Shown: positions 48,930 through 58,420, numbered from the stretch's first letter. The stretch: DNA of 64,000 nt from Schaalia cardiffensis (GCF_016405145.1 NZ_JAEKIA010000011.1:1-64000), one strand, 5' to 3'. Numbers and translations: made by a program. The notes: generated by a model not told the origin, from the letters alone.

Positions 48930-50873
48930 ATGCAGGGTGCGTTCGAAGGATTCGAGGAGGACTCGGCCCCCATCCGGGTCGCCGGAGTCATCGTCGACGC
49001 GGACCTCGCACACCTCGACCGGCCCCTCGACTATGAGATCCCCGACGAGCTCGCTGATCGCGTCGAAGTGGGGGTCCTGGTTCGCGTCAGACTCGCAGGC
49101 AGGCGAATGAGCGGCTGGGTCCTCAATGTTCGAACAGAACATCCGATCCATCGTGTCAACCCGATCGAAGCCGTCGTCACAGCGCTTCCCCTCGTCACCC
49201 CCGAAATCTTCGCCGCCGCCCGCAGGATCAGCGACGCGAATGTCGCGACCCTCTCCCAGACCCTCTCCGTGGCGGTGCCGGCCCGCCACGCCTCCACGGA
49301 GAAGGCCTTCCTCGAAGAACCAGCCGTTCACACCCCCACCCCGAGTGCGCCGAGTGGCCTGGCCTGGGCGGACCACCCGGCGGGCCCTGCCCTCCTCAGG
49401 CGATTGGGTGAGGGGGATGCGCCTAGAGCCGTGTGGACGGCTCTGGGGCCGACGCGCGATCAGCGGCTCATCGAAGTGGTCTGGGCCTGCGCTTCCTCGG
49501 GCAGGGGTGTACTTCTCATCGCTCCGACCGCAGCCCAAGCCGAAGCTTTCTGGCAGATCCTCTCAAAGACGCTGTCGATCCCGGTCGGTCTCGTGGATAC
49601 GGATTCTTCTCCGGCGCAGCGCTACCGATGCCATCTCGAGGCCATGACGGGCAGGCTTCGCGTCCTCGTGGGAACACGTTCGACGGCCTGGACTCCAATG
49701 AAAGACCTCGGGCTCATCATCATCTGGGATGACGGGGATGATCGTTTGAGGGAGCGGCGCGCCCCCAGATGCGATGCCCTTGATGTGGCGATCACCCGGG
49801 TTCTTATCGAAGGGTGCGCCCTCGTCCTCGCTTCCTATTCGCGTTCCGTGAAAGCACAGTCCCTCGTCTCCTCCTCCTGGGCGGTCTCCCTGACGGATGA
49901 TCTGCCCATCAGGCGTTCCTTGTGTCCGACGGTCAGGGTCCTCGATGACATTGATGCTGCCGCAGCGGGCGACGCGGGAAGCTCAAGGATCCCTCCGCAG
50001 GTGACCCGCACCATCAGGGAGAGCCTGGAGCACGGTCCCGTCCTCGTTCACGTCGCCTCCGCGGGCTACGTCGCGGTTGTGTCTTGTCAACGCTGCCGGG
50101 CGATCGCCCGTTGTCCCTCTTGCCAAGGACCCCTGCAGATGAATGCGGATGGGCAGGTGGCGTGCGCATGGTGTTCCAGGGCCGTGAGTGATTGGCGTTG
50201 CCGGAGCTGTTCGGGAACGCGCTTGAGGAACGCGAGGATCGGTTCGGAACGGACGGGGGAGGAGATCGCCCGAGCAATTCCAGGAGCCCCGGTCCTCGTC
50301 TCCTCTTCAACACACCAGATCACCAGAGAGATCCCGAACTCGAAGAGGATCGTCGTGGCGACTGCGGGCGCGGAACCGAGAGCTGAAGGCGGATACGCGG
50401 GGATCATTATTCTTGACGCGCGCTCGATCGCGGGCCGTGCGGAACTTTGGGCCCCCGAAGAGGCCTTGAGGCGCTGGTTCAACGCTCTTTCCCTCGCCCG
50501 TGCAGGAGCTCCCGCGCTCATCGCCGGAGGAGTTGAACCCACGATGGCGCAGGCCATGATTCGTTTCGACCCGGCTGACTACGCCCAGCGTCTCTTGGAT
50601 GAACGCGTCGCCCTCGGTTTCTTCCCCGCGAAGACGCTTATCGCCATTGACGGCGAGCCACGAGATGTCACGGCCGCAGCCGAGGTTGCAGGAGGGGAGC
50701 TGATCGGCACCCTGCCCCTGAGTGACACGGAACCCACGGTGCGGGCGCTGGTGAGAGTTGAACGTGCGGAACGCACACAGGTCCTCCTCAGTCTTGCCTC
50801 CTTCCAAGCCCACCGCTCTTCAAGGAAACTTGATCCGCTGCGCATCAGCGTCAATCCCCCTGAGCTCTTCTGA
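48930..50873 (+). CDS. priA: Primosomal protein N' (PriA), ATPase-deficient type
   Basis: The 647-residue protein has the N-terminal DNA-binding domain (VDADLAHLDRPLDYEIP) and eight zinc-binding cysteines (CQRCRAIARCPSC and CAWCSRAVSDWRCRSC). The Walker A loop and the DEAH box are missing; the DEAH position reads WDDGDD. Loss of these motifs is typical of actinobacterial PriA, so it probably loads the primosome without helicase activity. The ATG at 48930 has AGGAG 7 nt upstream; the ATG at 48924 is too close to the site. Confidence 0.9.
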   Translation: MQGAFEGFEEDSAPIRVAGVIVDADLAHLDRPLDYEIPDELADRVEVGVLVRVRLAGRRMSGWVLNVRTEHPIHRVNPIEAVVTALPLVTPEIFAAARRISDANVATLSQTLSVAVPARHASTEKAFLEEPAVHTPTPSAPSGLAWADHPAGPALLRRLGEGDAPRAVWTALGPTRDQRLIEVVWACASSGRGVLLIAPTAAQAEAFWQILSKTLSIPVGLVDTDSSPAQRYRCHLEAMTGRLRVLVGTRSTAWTPMKDLGLIIIWDDGDDRLRERRAPRCDALDVAITRVLIEGCALVLASYSRSVKAQSLVSSSWAVSLTDDLPIRRSLCPTVRVLDDIDAAAAGDAGSSRIPPQVTRTIRESLEHGPVLVHVASAGYVAVVSCQRCRAIARCPSCQGPLQMNADGQVACAWCSRAVSDWRCRSCSGTRLRNARIGSERTGEEIARAIPGAPVLVSSSTHQITREIPNSKRIVVATAGAEPRAEGGYAGIIILDARSIAGRAELWAPEEALRRWFNALSLARAGAPALIAGGVEPTMAQAMIRFDPADYAQRLLDERVALGFFPAKTLIAIDGEPRDVTAAAEVAGGELIGTLPLSDTEPTVRALVRVERAERTQVLLSLASFQAHRSSRKLDPLRISVNPPELF

Positions 50874-50892
50874 GCTCCCTTCCCCTCCCCGT

Positions 50893-50898
50893 TACACT
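50893..50898 (+). promoter_or_regulatory. fmt -10 element (TACACT), leaderless start at 50905
   Basis: TACACT is 6 nt before the GTG of fmt, right after the priA stop. Confidence 0.55.
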
Positions 50899-50904
50899 GG
50901 CTTG

Positions 50905-51846
50905 GTGCGCATAGTCTTCGCGGGAACACCCGCCCCTGCCGTCCCCACGCTCCAAGCCCTCCTCGACTCTCACCACGAGGTCGTTGGGGTTGTGACGCGT
51001 CCGCCCGCACGGGCCGGGCGCGGTCGCAGCCTCGTGCCCTCCGCGGTCGCCACTGTTGCCGAAGAAGCCGGAGTGCCCCTGATCGAAGCGAGTGGCTTCA
51101 CAGACACGAAGGTCCTGGATGCTGTTGAAGCTTTGAACGCGGACCTGGGAGTCGTGGTCGCCTATGGTGCGCTCATCCCACCTGCGGTCCTCGACATGCC
51201 GAGATTCGGCTGGGTGAACCTGCACTTTTCTGATTTGCCGCGTTGGCGTGGAGCAGCCCCCGTCCAATGGGCGGTCCTTTCCGGAGATGAAAGAACCGCG
51301 TCGAGCGTGTTCCAACTCGAAGAAGGGCTCGACACGGGGCCGGTTTTTTCACGCCTGCCCGTGCCGATTGGGCGTGAGACTGCCGGCGAACTCCTTGAGA
51401 TCATGTCCGAGCTCGGAGCGGCGCAGATCCTCGAGGTCGTTGACTCTATCGCTGAGGGCAGTGCGTGCGCCGTCCCCCAAGACGAGGAAGATCCGGCGAA
51501 GAGTCGGGCCCGCCAATTGACCCACGATGATGGTTTCATTGATTTTACGAAGAGTGCTCAAGAGGTCGACCGCATTATCCGTGCCGTGACCCCGAACCCT
51601 GGGGCGTGGACACTCCTGCCCGGGGGAGTGCGCCTCAAACTCGGACCCGTGACTCCCGATCCTCAGGGGGAGGCAGGACCGGGCGTGATCCGCGCTTCAA
51701 AGAAGAGTGTCGAGGTCGGCTGCGCTCAGGGGCAGGTCAGCTTGGGGCGGGTCGCCCCGGCGGGTAAGGGGTGGATGGATGCTGCCGCCTGGGCTCGCGG
51801 TGCACGCCTCGAAGAGGGCGCCCGCCTGGGCGTGAAGGAGGACTGA
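50905..51846 (+). CDS. fmt: Methionyl-tRNA formyltransferase
   Basis: The 313-residue enzyme formylates initiator Met-tRNA. It has RIVFAGTPAPAVPTL, the catalytic region WVNLHFSDLPRWRGAAPVQW and EEGLDTGPVFSR, and the C-terminal OB domain (VTPNPGAWTLL). The GTG start was set by the -10 box 6 nt upstream and the family N-terminus. The ORF extends upstream only into priA. The stop overlaps rsmB by one base. Confidence 0.95.
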   Translation: MRIVFAGTPAPAVPTLQALLDSHHEVVGVVTRPPARAGRGRSLVPSAVATVAEEAGVPLIEASGFTDTKVLDAVEALNADLGVVVAYGALIPPAVLDMPRFGWVNLHFSDLPRWRGAAPVQWAVLSGDERTASSVFQLEEGLDTGPVFSRLPVPIGRETAGELLEIMSELGAAQILEVVDSIAEGSACAVPQDEEDPAKSRARQLTHDDGFIDFTKSAQEVDRIIRAVTPNPGAWTLLPGGVRLKLGPVTPDPQGEAGPGVIRASKKSVEVGCAQGQVSLGRVAPAGKGWMDAAAWARGARLEEGARLGVKED

Positions 51847-53321
51847 TGGGGACCCGCAAGTACTCGGATGGATACCGTGCTCTTCGTGATGCGGATGCCC
51901 CGCGGAGGATCGCCTTCGATGTGCTCATGCAGGTCGAAAGGGACGGGGCTTTTGGGAACATCGCCCTCGCGAAGGCTCTGCGTCAAGCTCGACAGCACGA
52001 AAGGATCGATGCGAGGGACGCCGCTTTCGCTTCGGAACTCGTCAATGGGACTCTACGAGGGCGAGGTCGCCTCGACGCGGTTCTTGCGCGGTATTTGACG
52101 CGCCCCATTGAGGAACTCGACTTACCTGTCGCGGTGCTCCTGCGTCTCGGTGCCCATCAGCTCCTCAATATGCGTGTACCCGATCATGCGGCGGTTTCAA
52201 CGACCGTTGATCTTGCGCGGATGAATCTGACCGACGGGCCGACACGAATGGTGAATGCGGTTCTTCGTTCCATCACCCGTGAGGAGGAGGGCGCGATCGA
52301 AGAGGCTTTGGAACAGATTGAGGATCCCATTGAGCGTCTCGGAGCACTGACCTCACATCCGACGTGGATGGTGGAGGCTTTCTCCCAGGCCCTCACAGCC
52401 CACGGGTATTCCTCAGACGAGCTCGAAGCTCTTCTCGAGGGCGATAACATTGCGCCCCATGTGACTCTCGTGGCCCGACCCGGGCTCATTGAAGCTGAGG
52501 AGCTTGCCGACGAGGCTGAGGAAGTGCTCGACACGCGTGTCGCGATGGGCACTGTGAGTTCCAGGGCGGTCCTGATCGAGTCGGGTGATCCTGCGGCCCT
52601 CGAATCGATCCGCAGTGGGGCTGCCGGGGTCCAAGATGAGGGTTCTCAGTTGTCGGCTCTGATCGCCGCTGCGGCTCCTCTCGAAGGCCCTGACGTGTCC
52701 TGGCTGGATCTTTGCGCAGGTCCTGGCGGTAAAGCGGCGTTGCTTGGTGCCCTGGCTCGCCAACGTCAGGCTCATCTTGTCGCCAATGAACTCCACCCTC
52801 ACCGCGCCCGCCTTGTCGAGCGGGCCTGCCGCAGGCTCGACAATGTTGATGTCGTCTCTTCCGATGGTCGTAGCTTCGGTGGGCGCAACACTTCTTGGGC
52901 TCTGGGGTCTTTCGACCGGGTGGTTGTTGATGCGCCTTGCTCGGGAATGGGGTCGATGCGTCGTCGTCCTGAATCCCGGTGGCGCAGGTCACAGGCGGAT
53001 GTTGGGGAACTCGTGATACTCCAGGCGCAGCTTTTACGTCGCGCCCGTGATCTTGTGCGCCCCGGAGGGGTCCTTACCTACATCACCTGCTCTCCGCATA
53101 AGGAAGAGACGGTCGATCAGCTTGAGGCTCTTCTTAGCGAGGGCGGGCTCGAATTGCTCGATACTGTCGCGATCGCAGAGGACCTGGTTCCAATGTCTTT
53201 GGAGATCCCCGAAAGCGCGGGACTCGTGGCCGGGGCGAAGGGAAGGAGCTTGCAGCTTTGGGAGCATCGCCATGGGACGGATCTGATGTTCATCGCCGCC
53301 CTTCGGCGAGTGGGAGAATGA
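51846..53321 (+). CDS. rsmB: 16S rRNA (cytosine-967-C5)-methyltransferase
   Basis: The 491-residue protein has an N-terminal NusB-like helical domain (about 20-160, ARRIAFDVLMQVERDGAF) and a C-terminal RsmB methyltransferase. The SAM site is LDLCAGPGGKAALL, and the two catalytic cysteines are in DAPCSGMGSMRR and YITCSPHKEE. The length is slightly above the usual 430-460. It is coupled to fmt by a one-base overlap. Confidence 0.95.
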   Translation: MGTRKYSDGYRALRDADAPRRIAFDVLMQVERDGAFGNIALAKALRQARQHERIDARDAAFASELVNGTLRGRGRLDAVLARYLTRPIEELDLPVAVLLRLGAHQLLNMRVPDHAAVSTTVDLARMNLTDGPTRMVNAVLRSITREEEGAIEEALEQIEDPIERLGALTSHPTWMVEAFSQALTAHGYSSDELEALLEGDNIAPHVTLVARPGLIEAEELADEAEEVLDTRVAMGTVSSRAVLIESGDPAALESIRSGAAGVQDEGSQLSALIAAAAPLEGPDVSWLDLCAGPGGKAALLGALARQRQAHLVANELHPHRARLVERACRRLDNVDVVSSDGRSFGGRNTSWALGSFDRVVVDAPCSGMGSMRRRPESRWRRSQADVGELVILQAQLLRRARDLVRPGGVLTYITCSPHKEETVDQLEALLSEGGLELLDTVAIAEDLVPMSLEIPESAGLVAGAKGRSLQLWEHRHGTDLMFIAALRRVGE

Positions 53322-53344
53322 TCACAGGATGGTGCTCTGAGCTG

Positions 53345-53350
53345 TAGCAT
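53345..53350 (+). promoter_or_regulatory. rpe -10 element (TAGCAT), leaderless start at 53358
   Basis: TAGCAT is 7 nt before the rpe ATG. Confidence 0.45.
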
Positions 53351-53357
53351 TGCCCCC

Positions 53358-54020
53358 ATGACAGTGACTATTTCACCTTCCATCCTCAACTGCGATATCG
53401 CGAATCTGCGCGCTGAACTCGAGAAGATCTCAGGGGCCGATGTGGCTCATGTGGACGTCATGGACAATCACTTCGTCCCGAACCTTTCATGGGGCCTGCC
53501 GGTGGCCGAAGCGGTCGTGAAGTCGGGAATCCTCCCGGTCGACGCGCACCTCATGATCGAAGACCCGGACCGCTGGGCGCCCGCCTACGCTGAAGCCGGA
53601 TGCTCCTCGGTGACTTTCCACGCGGAGGCCGCTCACGCGCCCCTACGTCTGGCCCGTGAACTCCACCGCCTCGGCTCGAAGGTTGGTCTGGGGTTGAAAC
53701 CTGCGACGGATATTGCGCCTTTCGTGGATATCCTCTCCGAGTTCGACATGATCCTCGTGATGACTGTCGAACCCGGATTCGGAGGCCAGTCCTTCATTGA
53801 CTCGATGATCCCGAAGATTCGCCGCACTCGCGAAGCGATCAACGCTTCGGGTTTGGAAGTGTCGATCCAGGTTGATGGTGGAGTGTCAAGGAAGACGATC
53901 GAACTGGCGGCCGAAGCTGGTGCGGATAACTTCGTTGCGGGCTCCGCGGTGTTCAGGGCCGAGGACGCCTACGCGGAGGTCGAGGCTTTGCGAGCTCTTG
54001 CGGCCCGCCACCAGCACTGA
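53358..54020 (+). CDS. rpe: Ribulose-phosphate 3-epimerase
   Basis: The 220-residue TIM barrel interconverts ribulose 5-phosphate and xylulose 5-phosphate. [45 protein letters not shown] and [12 protein letters not shown] carry the metal and phosphate ligands. The length is normal. It is followed by a strong hairpin. Confidence 0.97.
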   Translation: MTVTISPSILNCDIANLRAELEKISGADVAHVDVMDNHFVPNLSWGLPVAEAVVKSGILPVDAHLMIEDPDRWAPAYAEAGCSSVTFHAEAAHAPLRLARELHRLGSKVGLGLKPATDIAPFVDILSEFDMILVMTVEPGFGGQSFIDSMIPKIRRTREAINASGLEVSIQVDGGVSRKTIELAAEAGADNFVAGSAVFRAEDAYAEVEALRALAARHQH

Positions 54021-54046
54021 TCCACGATCATTCCAGTTCATTTTTT

Positions 54047-54074
54047 GAGCCCCGTTTCACATGAGACGGGGCTC
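54047..54074 (+). terminator. rpe terminator hairpin
   Basis: GAGCCCCGTTTCA pairs with TGAGACGGGGCTC (one G-T pair) around a two-base loop. A T run precedes rather than follows the stem. Confidence 0.65.
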
Positions 54075-54092
54075 AATGGCATGATGGAGCTA

Positions 54093-54209
54093 GCTCCGGG
54101 GTCGGTGTAATTCCGAACCGGCGGTGAAAGTCCGCGACCCGCTCGCAAAGAGGGCGGTTGAATCGGTGTAATTCCGATACCGACGGTGAAAGTCCGGATG
54201 GGAGGAGCA
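54093..54209 (+). promoter_or_regulatory. FMN riboswitch (RFN element)
   Basis: The hallmark strings of the RFN aptamer appear in order: GGTGTAATTCCGAACCGGCGG, TGAAAGTCCGCGACCC, then a second GGTGTAATTCCGATACCGACGG and TGAAAGTCCGGATGGGAGG. The P1 stem can form between CTCC (54094-54097) and GGAG (54201-54204). FMN binding would normally switch off the downstream riboflavin genes. The genes below it encode a permease and a binding protein, so it controls flavin uptake. Confidence 0.94.
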
Positions 54210-54212
54210 AGA

Positions 54213-54247
54213 GTACGCGCCTCGCGCGTACTTCGCGCCGCGCGTAC
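54213..54247 (+). promoter_or_regulatory. Alternative hairpins of the FMN riboswitch expression platform
   Basis: GTACGCGC (54213-54220) can pair with GCGCGTAC at 54224-54231 (loop of 3) or at 54240-54247. These two pairings exclude each other and lie just before the possible ribX start, so they may form the on/off switch. Confidence 0.4.
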
Positions 54248-54269
54248 CCGGATGCCGGAAGGGCTGGAA

Positions 54270-55043
54270 GTGGCACGCCGCCGAGTCACCTCGAGACGCA
54301 TGACGATCATGGCACCCATTGTGCTGTTCATCGTTCTCATCGCAGCGTGGTGGGCCACAACCTCTTTCACCGGCATCGAATCTTGGCGACTCCCGTCGCC
54401 TCTTGATACGTGGAACCGCGGCGTTGCGATGACGATGAACACGTCGATGTGGCGCATGGCGGCGCTCACCGCTTTAGAAGCACTGGCGGGCTCCCTCGTC
54501 GGCGCTTGCGTCGCTTTGCCGCTCGCGTATCTCGTCTACCGCTCTCCACTCGTCTCGGCTGCGGTCGAACCCTTCCTCGGCGCCACTCAAGCTCTCCCTG
54601 CGATTGCGCTAGCGTCCCTCCTGGTCCTATGGATCGGCTACGGGCTCTGGTCGGTCACCGCCTTGTGCGCCCTTATTGTGTTCTTCCCGATCCTCGTTTC
54701 CACTGTCGTGGGCCTTCGCCATCTCGACATTGAAGTGCTGGAGGCGGCCGAACTTGATGGAGCCTCGGGGTGGCGAATGGCGTTCGGAGTTGAACTGCCA
54801 CTCGCCGCGCCCTCCATTCTTGGCGGCCTGCGCAACGGATTCACCCTCTCGGTGACCGGCGCAGTCGTCGGTGAAATGGTGATGGGCGGCAAGGGACTGG
54901 GCCAGGTCCTGGTCCAGGCGAGGTCGAATGTTGATACCGCCGGGATGTTCGTCGCGATCATCCTCCTGTGTCTCATGGCGACGGCGGTGTACATCTTCGT
55001 GTATCGGCTTGAGTGCACCAGCAAATACACGATCTCCGAATGA
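54270..55043 (+). CDS. ribX: Riboflavin ABC transporter permease RibX-like
   Basis: The 257-residue inner-membrane protein is a binding-protein-dependent permease with about six helices and the EAA-type loop EVLEAAELDGASGWRMAFGV. FMN riboswitch control and the following NMT1-like binding protein point to RibX. The GTG at 54270 was chosen because GGAAGGG lies 6 nt upstream; ATG 54252 is an alternative, and earlier starts fall inside the aptamer. No ATPase gene follows. Confidence 0.82.
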   Translation: MARRRVTSRRMTIMAPIVLFIVLIAAWWATTSFTGIESWRLPSPLDTWNRGVAMTMNTSMWRMAALTALEALAGSLVGACVALPLAYLVYRSPLVSAAVEPFLGATQALPAIALASLLVLWIGYGLWSVTALCALIVFFPILVSTVVGLRHLDIEVLEAAELDGASGWRMAFGVELPLAAPSILGGLRNGFTLSVTGAVVGEMVMGGKGLGQVLVQARSNVDTAGMFVAIILLCLMATAVYIFVYRLECTSKYTISE

Positions 55044-55053
55044 AAGCAGTCTC

Positions 55054-56079
55054 ATGATCCACAAGCGTTTCCTCACCGGCGCCTTCGCCCTCCTCGCTTC
55101 CCTCTCCCTTGCCGCATGCTCAACGGCGGCCACATCCTCGACCGGAGAGCCGGAGCTCAAGACGAGCGCTGAAGCGGTCACGGTCGGCTTGACATACATC
55201 CCGAATGTCCAGTTCTCGCCCGTCTACCTCGCGGAGGACGAAGGCCTCTACAAGGAAGCAGGCCTTGACGCGAAGGTCCGTCACCACGGCTCTGACGAGG
55301 GCCTGTTCACCGCGCTTTTGTCCGGCGAAGAGAACTTCGTGATCGCCTCCGGTGACGAGGCCCTTGTCGCTGCTTCACAGGGCATGGACCTGGTGTCGGT
55401 CGGCGCTTTCTACTCGCACCTTCCGGGTGTCGTCATTGTCCCGGCCTCTTCACCGATCCACTCTCTGGCGGATCTTAAGGGCCACAGCCTGGGTATTCCC
55501 GGTGAATACGGCTCGAGCTATTTCGCAGCTCTCGCCGCAATCCAGGAGGCTGGCTTGACGACGGAGGATGTCGTGCTCACCTCCATCGGCTACACGCAGC
55601 GGGCGGCGATCGCCCAGGGCAGTGTCGACGCGGTCCTTGGTTTTTCGAATAATGATCTCGTCCAGATGCAGGTCGCGGGCCTTGATGTGCGCGCCATCCC
55701 CCTCAAGGAAGACACGCCCCTGGTTGCAGCTGCGATGATCACGACTCGCGAATGGGCCCAGGCGCATCCGGAAGCGACGAGGGCGCTCGTCCAGGCGACC
55801 TCTGCTGGTGCGGCCCTCGCGGTTTCCGACCCGGAGAAGGCTCTCGATTCGACGGCGACGCGCGATGAGTCCCTTTCGGACACCAACACTCGGGCGACTG
55901 CGAAGGCGGTCCTTGAAGCGACGATCCCGCTGCTGAAGAACTCCTCGGATCAGGTGAGCCCCGTCCAAGACGCTGACACTTGGGCGCGGATGGGTGATTT
56001 CCTTGCGAAGGTGCCGGGGCTTTTCCAAGGCCCGGTTGACGCGTCGAAGGTGATGACGAACGAGTATGCGAACAACTGA
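55054..56079 (+). CDS. ribY: Riboflavin ABC transporter substrate-binding lipoprotein RibY-like
   Basis: The 341-residue lipoprotein has a signal peptide with lipobox LAAC (Cys about residue 21). The mature part is an NMT1/THI5-like periplasmic-binding fold (VGLTYIPNVQFSPVYLAEDEGLYKEAGLDAKV). It shares the riboswitch-controlled transcript with ribX 10 nt upstream. Riboflavin as substrate is inferred from the FMN riboswitch. A terminator hairpin follows. Confidence 0.85.
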   Translation: MIHKRFLTGAFALLASLSLAACSTAATSSTGEPELKTSAEAVTVGLTYIPNVQFSPVYLAEDEGLYKEAGLDAKVRHHGSDEGLFTALLSGEENFVIASGDEALVAASQGMDLVSVGAFYSHLPGVVIVPASSPIHSLADLKGHSLGIPGEYGSSYFAALAAIQEAGLTTEDVVLTSIGYTQRAAIAQGSVDAVLGFSNNDLVQMQVAGLDVRAIPLKEDTPLVAAAMITTREWAQAHPEATRALVQATSAGAALAVSDPEKALDSTATRDESLSDTNTRATAKAVLEATIPLLKNSSDQVSPVQDADTWARMGDFLAKVPGLFQGPVDASKVMTNEYANN

Positions 56080-56131
56080 GATTCTAGGGTTCTGATCGGC
56101 CCAACAGGCTGATCGGAGCCCAGTGGTGGGA

Positions 56132-56169
56132 GCGGGGTCCGGGGAGTGGTTGAATTCCTCGGACCCCGC
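56132..56169 (+). terminator. Terminator hairpin after ribY
   Basis: GCGGGGTCCGGGG (56132-56144) pairs with CCTCGGACCCCGC (56157-56169) with one G-T pair, just before the hisE promoter. Confidence 0.75.
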
Positions 56170-56179
56170 CGCCTGTGGT

Positions 56180-56185
56180 TAGAGT
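56180..56185 (+). promoter_or_regulatory. hisE -10 element (TAGAGT), leaderless start at 56192
   Basis: TAGAGT is 6 nt before the GTG at 56192; an earlier GTG (56186) is too close. Confidence 0.5.
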
Positions 56186-56191
56186 GTGCGC

Positions 56192-56455
56192 GTGACTACT
56201 TTTGAAGATCTTTTTGCCGAATTGTCGAAGAAGGCCCAGACCCGCCCTGAAGGGTCGGGCACAGTCGAGGAGCTCGACAAGGGCGTTCATTTCATCGGGA
56301 AGAAGATCATTGAGGAGGCCGGTGAAGTGTGGATGGCCGCCGAATACGAAAGCCTCGATGACTGTGCTTTGGAGATTTCTCAGCTCTTCTACCATGCTCA
56401 GGTGATGATGATCGCGAAGGGGCTGAGCCTCGAGGACGTGTACCGGCATCTTTGA
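56192..56455 (+). CDS. hisE: Phosphoribosyl-ATP pyrophosphohydrolase
   Basis: The 87-residue all-alpha enzyme hydrolyses PR-ATP, the second step of histidine synthesis. [18 protein letters not shown], the metal-binding [15 protein letters not shown] and the end [11 protein letters not shown] match actinobacterial HisE closely. The GTG at 56192 is set by a -10 box. hisG follows after 157 nt. Confidence 0.95.
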   Translation: MTTFEDLFAELSKKAQTRPEGSGTVEELDKGVHFIGKKIIEEAGEVWMAAEYESLDDCALEISQLFYHAQVMMIAKGLSLEDVYRHL

Positions 56456-56612
56456 TCCGGGCTTCACCGGGGCTTGCGCCTGATCCGAGTCTCACGCCAC
56501 TTGCGAATGGTCGGGGCTTCAGCGGAGATGGCGCCCCCGCCCCAGCTCTCAGCGGTCCCCTCTTGTGAACGCCCCGCAAGCCCGTTATTCACTCATCGAC
56601 TTGAAGGAAAAC

Positions 56613-57458
56613 ATGCTCCGTATCGCAGTCCCCAACAAAGGGTCCCTGTCTGAACCGGCGATCTCGATCCTCGCGGAGGCCGGGTACAAGACTCGCCGCC
56701 GTGGCCGTGAACTCGTGCTCACTGATTCAACGAACGATGTTGAACTCTTCTTCCTGCGTCCCCGAGACATCGCTGTGTACGTGGGGCGTGGTTCCATCCA
56801 GGTAGGCATCACCGGCCGGGATCTGCTTCTTGACTCGGGCACGAGCGCGATCGAGCACCGTGCATTGGGTTTTGCCCACTCCACTTTCCGTTTCGCAGCC
56901 CCCCTCGGCCAGATGACATCCCTTGCAGACATTGCGGGCAAGAGAGTGGGCGCCTCCTACGATCACCTGGTCCGCCGCTATCTCACTCAACACGGTATCG
57001 AGGCTGAGGTCGTGCACCTTGATGGCGCCGTCGAATCCTCCGTCCGACTGGGCGTCGCTGATTTGATCGCTGATGTCGTGGAAACCGGTTCGACTTTGAA
57101 GGCTGCGGGACTTGAGGTTTTCGAAGAGCCCATCTTGGAGTCGGAGGCGGTCCTCATCACCCGTGAAGATTGCGTGGACGACCCCGCCCTCGCGACCCTG
57201 GATCGGCGTTTGCAGGGCGTGCAACTCGCCCGCTCCTATGTGCTTGTCGACTACAACGTGCGCGAGGGTGATCTGGATGCGACGATTGAGATCGCCCCCG
57301 GTTTTGATTCTCCGACGGTGAGTCCGCTGATGAACTCGGAGTGGCGGGCCGTGCGCGTCATGGTGCCCGCGAAGGGCGTGAATCTTGTGATGGATCGTCT
57401 GCACGAGGCCGGGGCGCGCGGCATTATTGTCACCGAGTTGACGGCGTCCCGCCTCTGA
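56613..57458 (+). CDS. hisG: ATP phosphoribosyltransferase, long form
   Basis: The 281-residue enzyme catalyses the first, feedback-controlled step of histidine synthesis. [32 protein letters not shown] and the PRPP segment [19 protein letters not shown] are present. The C-terminal ACT-like regulatory domain ([15 protein letters not shown]) marks the long type that needs no HisZ. AAGGA precedes the ATG at 56613. Confidence 0.96.
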   Translation: MLRIAVPNKGSLSEPAISILAEAGYKTRRRGRELVLTDSTNDVELFFLRPRDIAVYVGRGSIQVGITGRDLLLDSGTSAIEHRALGFAHSTFRFAAPLGQMTSLADIAGKRVGASYDHLVRRYLTQHGIEAEVVHLDGAVESSVRLGVADLIADVVETGSTLKAAGLEVFEEPILESEAVLITREDCVDDPALATLDRRLQGVQLARSYVLVDYNVREGDLDATIEIAPGFDSPTVSPLMNSEWRAVRVMVPAKGVNLVMDRLHEAGARGIIVTELTASRL

Positions 57459-57483
57459 TCCGGCGCAGCCCCTCCTCGCGTCT

Positions 57484-57489
57484 TAGGCT
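57484..57489 (+). promoter_or_regulatory. pafB -10 element (TAGGCT), leaderless start at 57497
   Basis: TAGGCT is 7 nt before the GTG at 57497 and would drive pafB-pafC-helY-lnt. Confidence 0.5.
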
Positions 57490-57496
57490 TGAGCCC

Positions 57497-58420
57497 GTGG
57501 ATGGGAAAGTATCGACGAGTACGCGCGTATTGGGCCTCCTCATCGAACTTCTCGGCGCGGAACGTCCTCGGACGAAAACACAACTCAGGAGACTTCCGGG
57601 CTATGTCGGACTCGGGGACGCGGCCTTTGAATCACAGTTCCAACGTGACAAGGCCGCTTTGCGTGAAGCCGGGGTGATCCTCGAGATCGTGAACGCGGGC
57701 GCGGAGTCCTATCGGGTCGACCCCGCTTCTTTCCAGTCTTCACAGGCTTCGCTTGATGCCACGGATGTTGCACTGATCCAACTCGCTGTTTCAGCCTGGC
57801 AGTCTGCGGGCCAGGATCTGTACACGATCGGACCGAAGATCGCCGCTTCCAGCTCAGCACAGGCAGAGGACACTCCGCTTTTGCCTCTTGGCCTTGAGGG
57901 TGCGGAAACGGTCGCGAAAATTGTCGAAGCGATTGAGGAACGCAGAGTGATCGGCTTCGACTACCGTTCAGAGTCGGGCTCTTTCGAAAGGGCCGTTGAA
58001 CCGTGGAAGCTCATCATCAGGGGCCGAGCCCTATACCTGTGGGGCCGTGATCTTGATCGTGAAGATGAGCGCGTGTTCCGCTTGTCCCGCTTCAGATCCG
58101 AGGTCGAGTTCCTGGGCGAAGCCCAAGACGCGGCCCCCATGCCGAAGGACCTCGACGATCCTTTCAAGCAGCTCATGGTCTCACCCGTCATGGCGCTTCG
58201 CAGCGGCGCAGCTCAACGGGTCAGAGCCTTCCTCGAGTCTGTACACGAAGGCGATGAGGACGGTTGGGAGCAGGCGATCGGAGAGCCTGGCGAAAAGGGG
58301 GAGTGGATCTCAAGGATCTTGAACGAGGGCGAAGACATCGTCCTCCTTGAACCTGAGGAGCTTCGTGAAGAGCTGTATCAGCGCCTTGTGAGTGCCGCGC
58401 AATGGGGGAGCCATGCCTGA
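57497..58420 (+). CDS. pafB: WYL-domain transcriptional regulator PafB
   Basis: The 307-residue protein has an N-terminal winged helix-turn-helix (STRVLGLLIELLGAERPRTKTQL), a WYL domain (about 140-225, RRVIGFDYRSESGSFERAVEP, then RALYLWGRDLDREDERVFRLSRF) and a C-terminal extension. With PafC it forms the activator of the LexA-independent DNA-damage response known in mycobacteria; the WYL domain senses a damage signal. The GTG at 57497 follows TAGGCT by 7 nt. It overlaps pafC by 8 nt. Confidence 0.9.
   Translation: MDGKVSTSTRVLGLLIELLGAERPRTKTQLRRLPGYVGLGDAAFESQFQRDKAALREAGVILEIVNAGAESYRVDPASFQSSQASLDATDVALIQLAVSAWQSAGQDLYTIGPKIAASSSAQAEDTPLLPLGLEGAETVAKIVEAIEERRVIGFDYRSESGSFERAVEPWKLIIRGRALYLWGRDLDREDERVFRLSRFRSEVEFLGEAQDAAPMPKDLDDPFKQLMVSPVMALRSGAAQRVRAFLESVHEGDEDGWEQAIGEPGEKGEWISRILNEGEDIVLLEPEELREELYQRLVSAAQWGSHA

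Noticed and set aside
48930-50873. PriA as a broken gene because its Walker motifs are missing
   Set aside because: Loss of these motifs is normal for actinobacterial PriA, and the zinc-binding and DNA-binding parts are intact.
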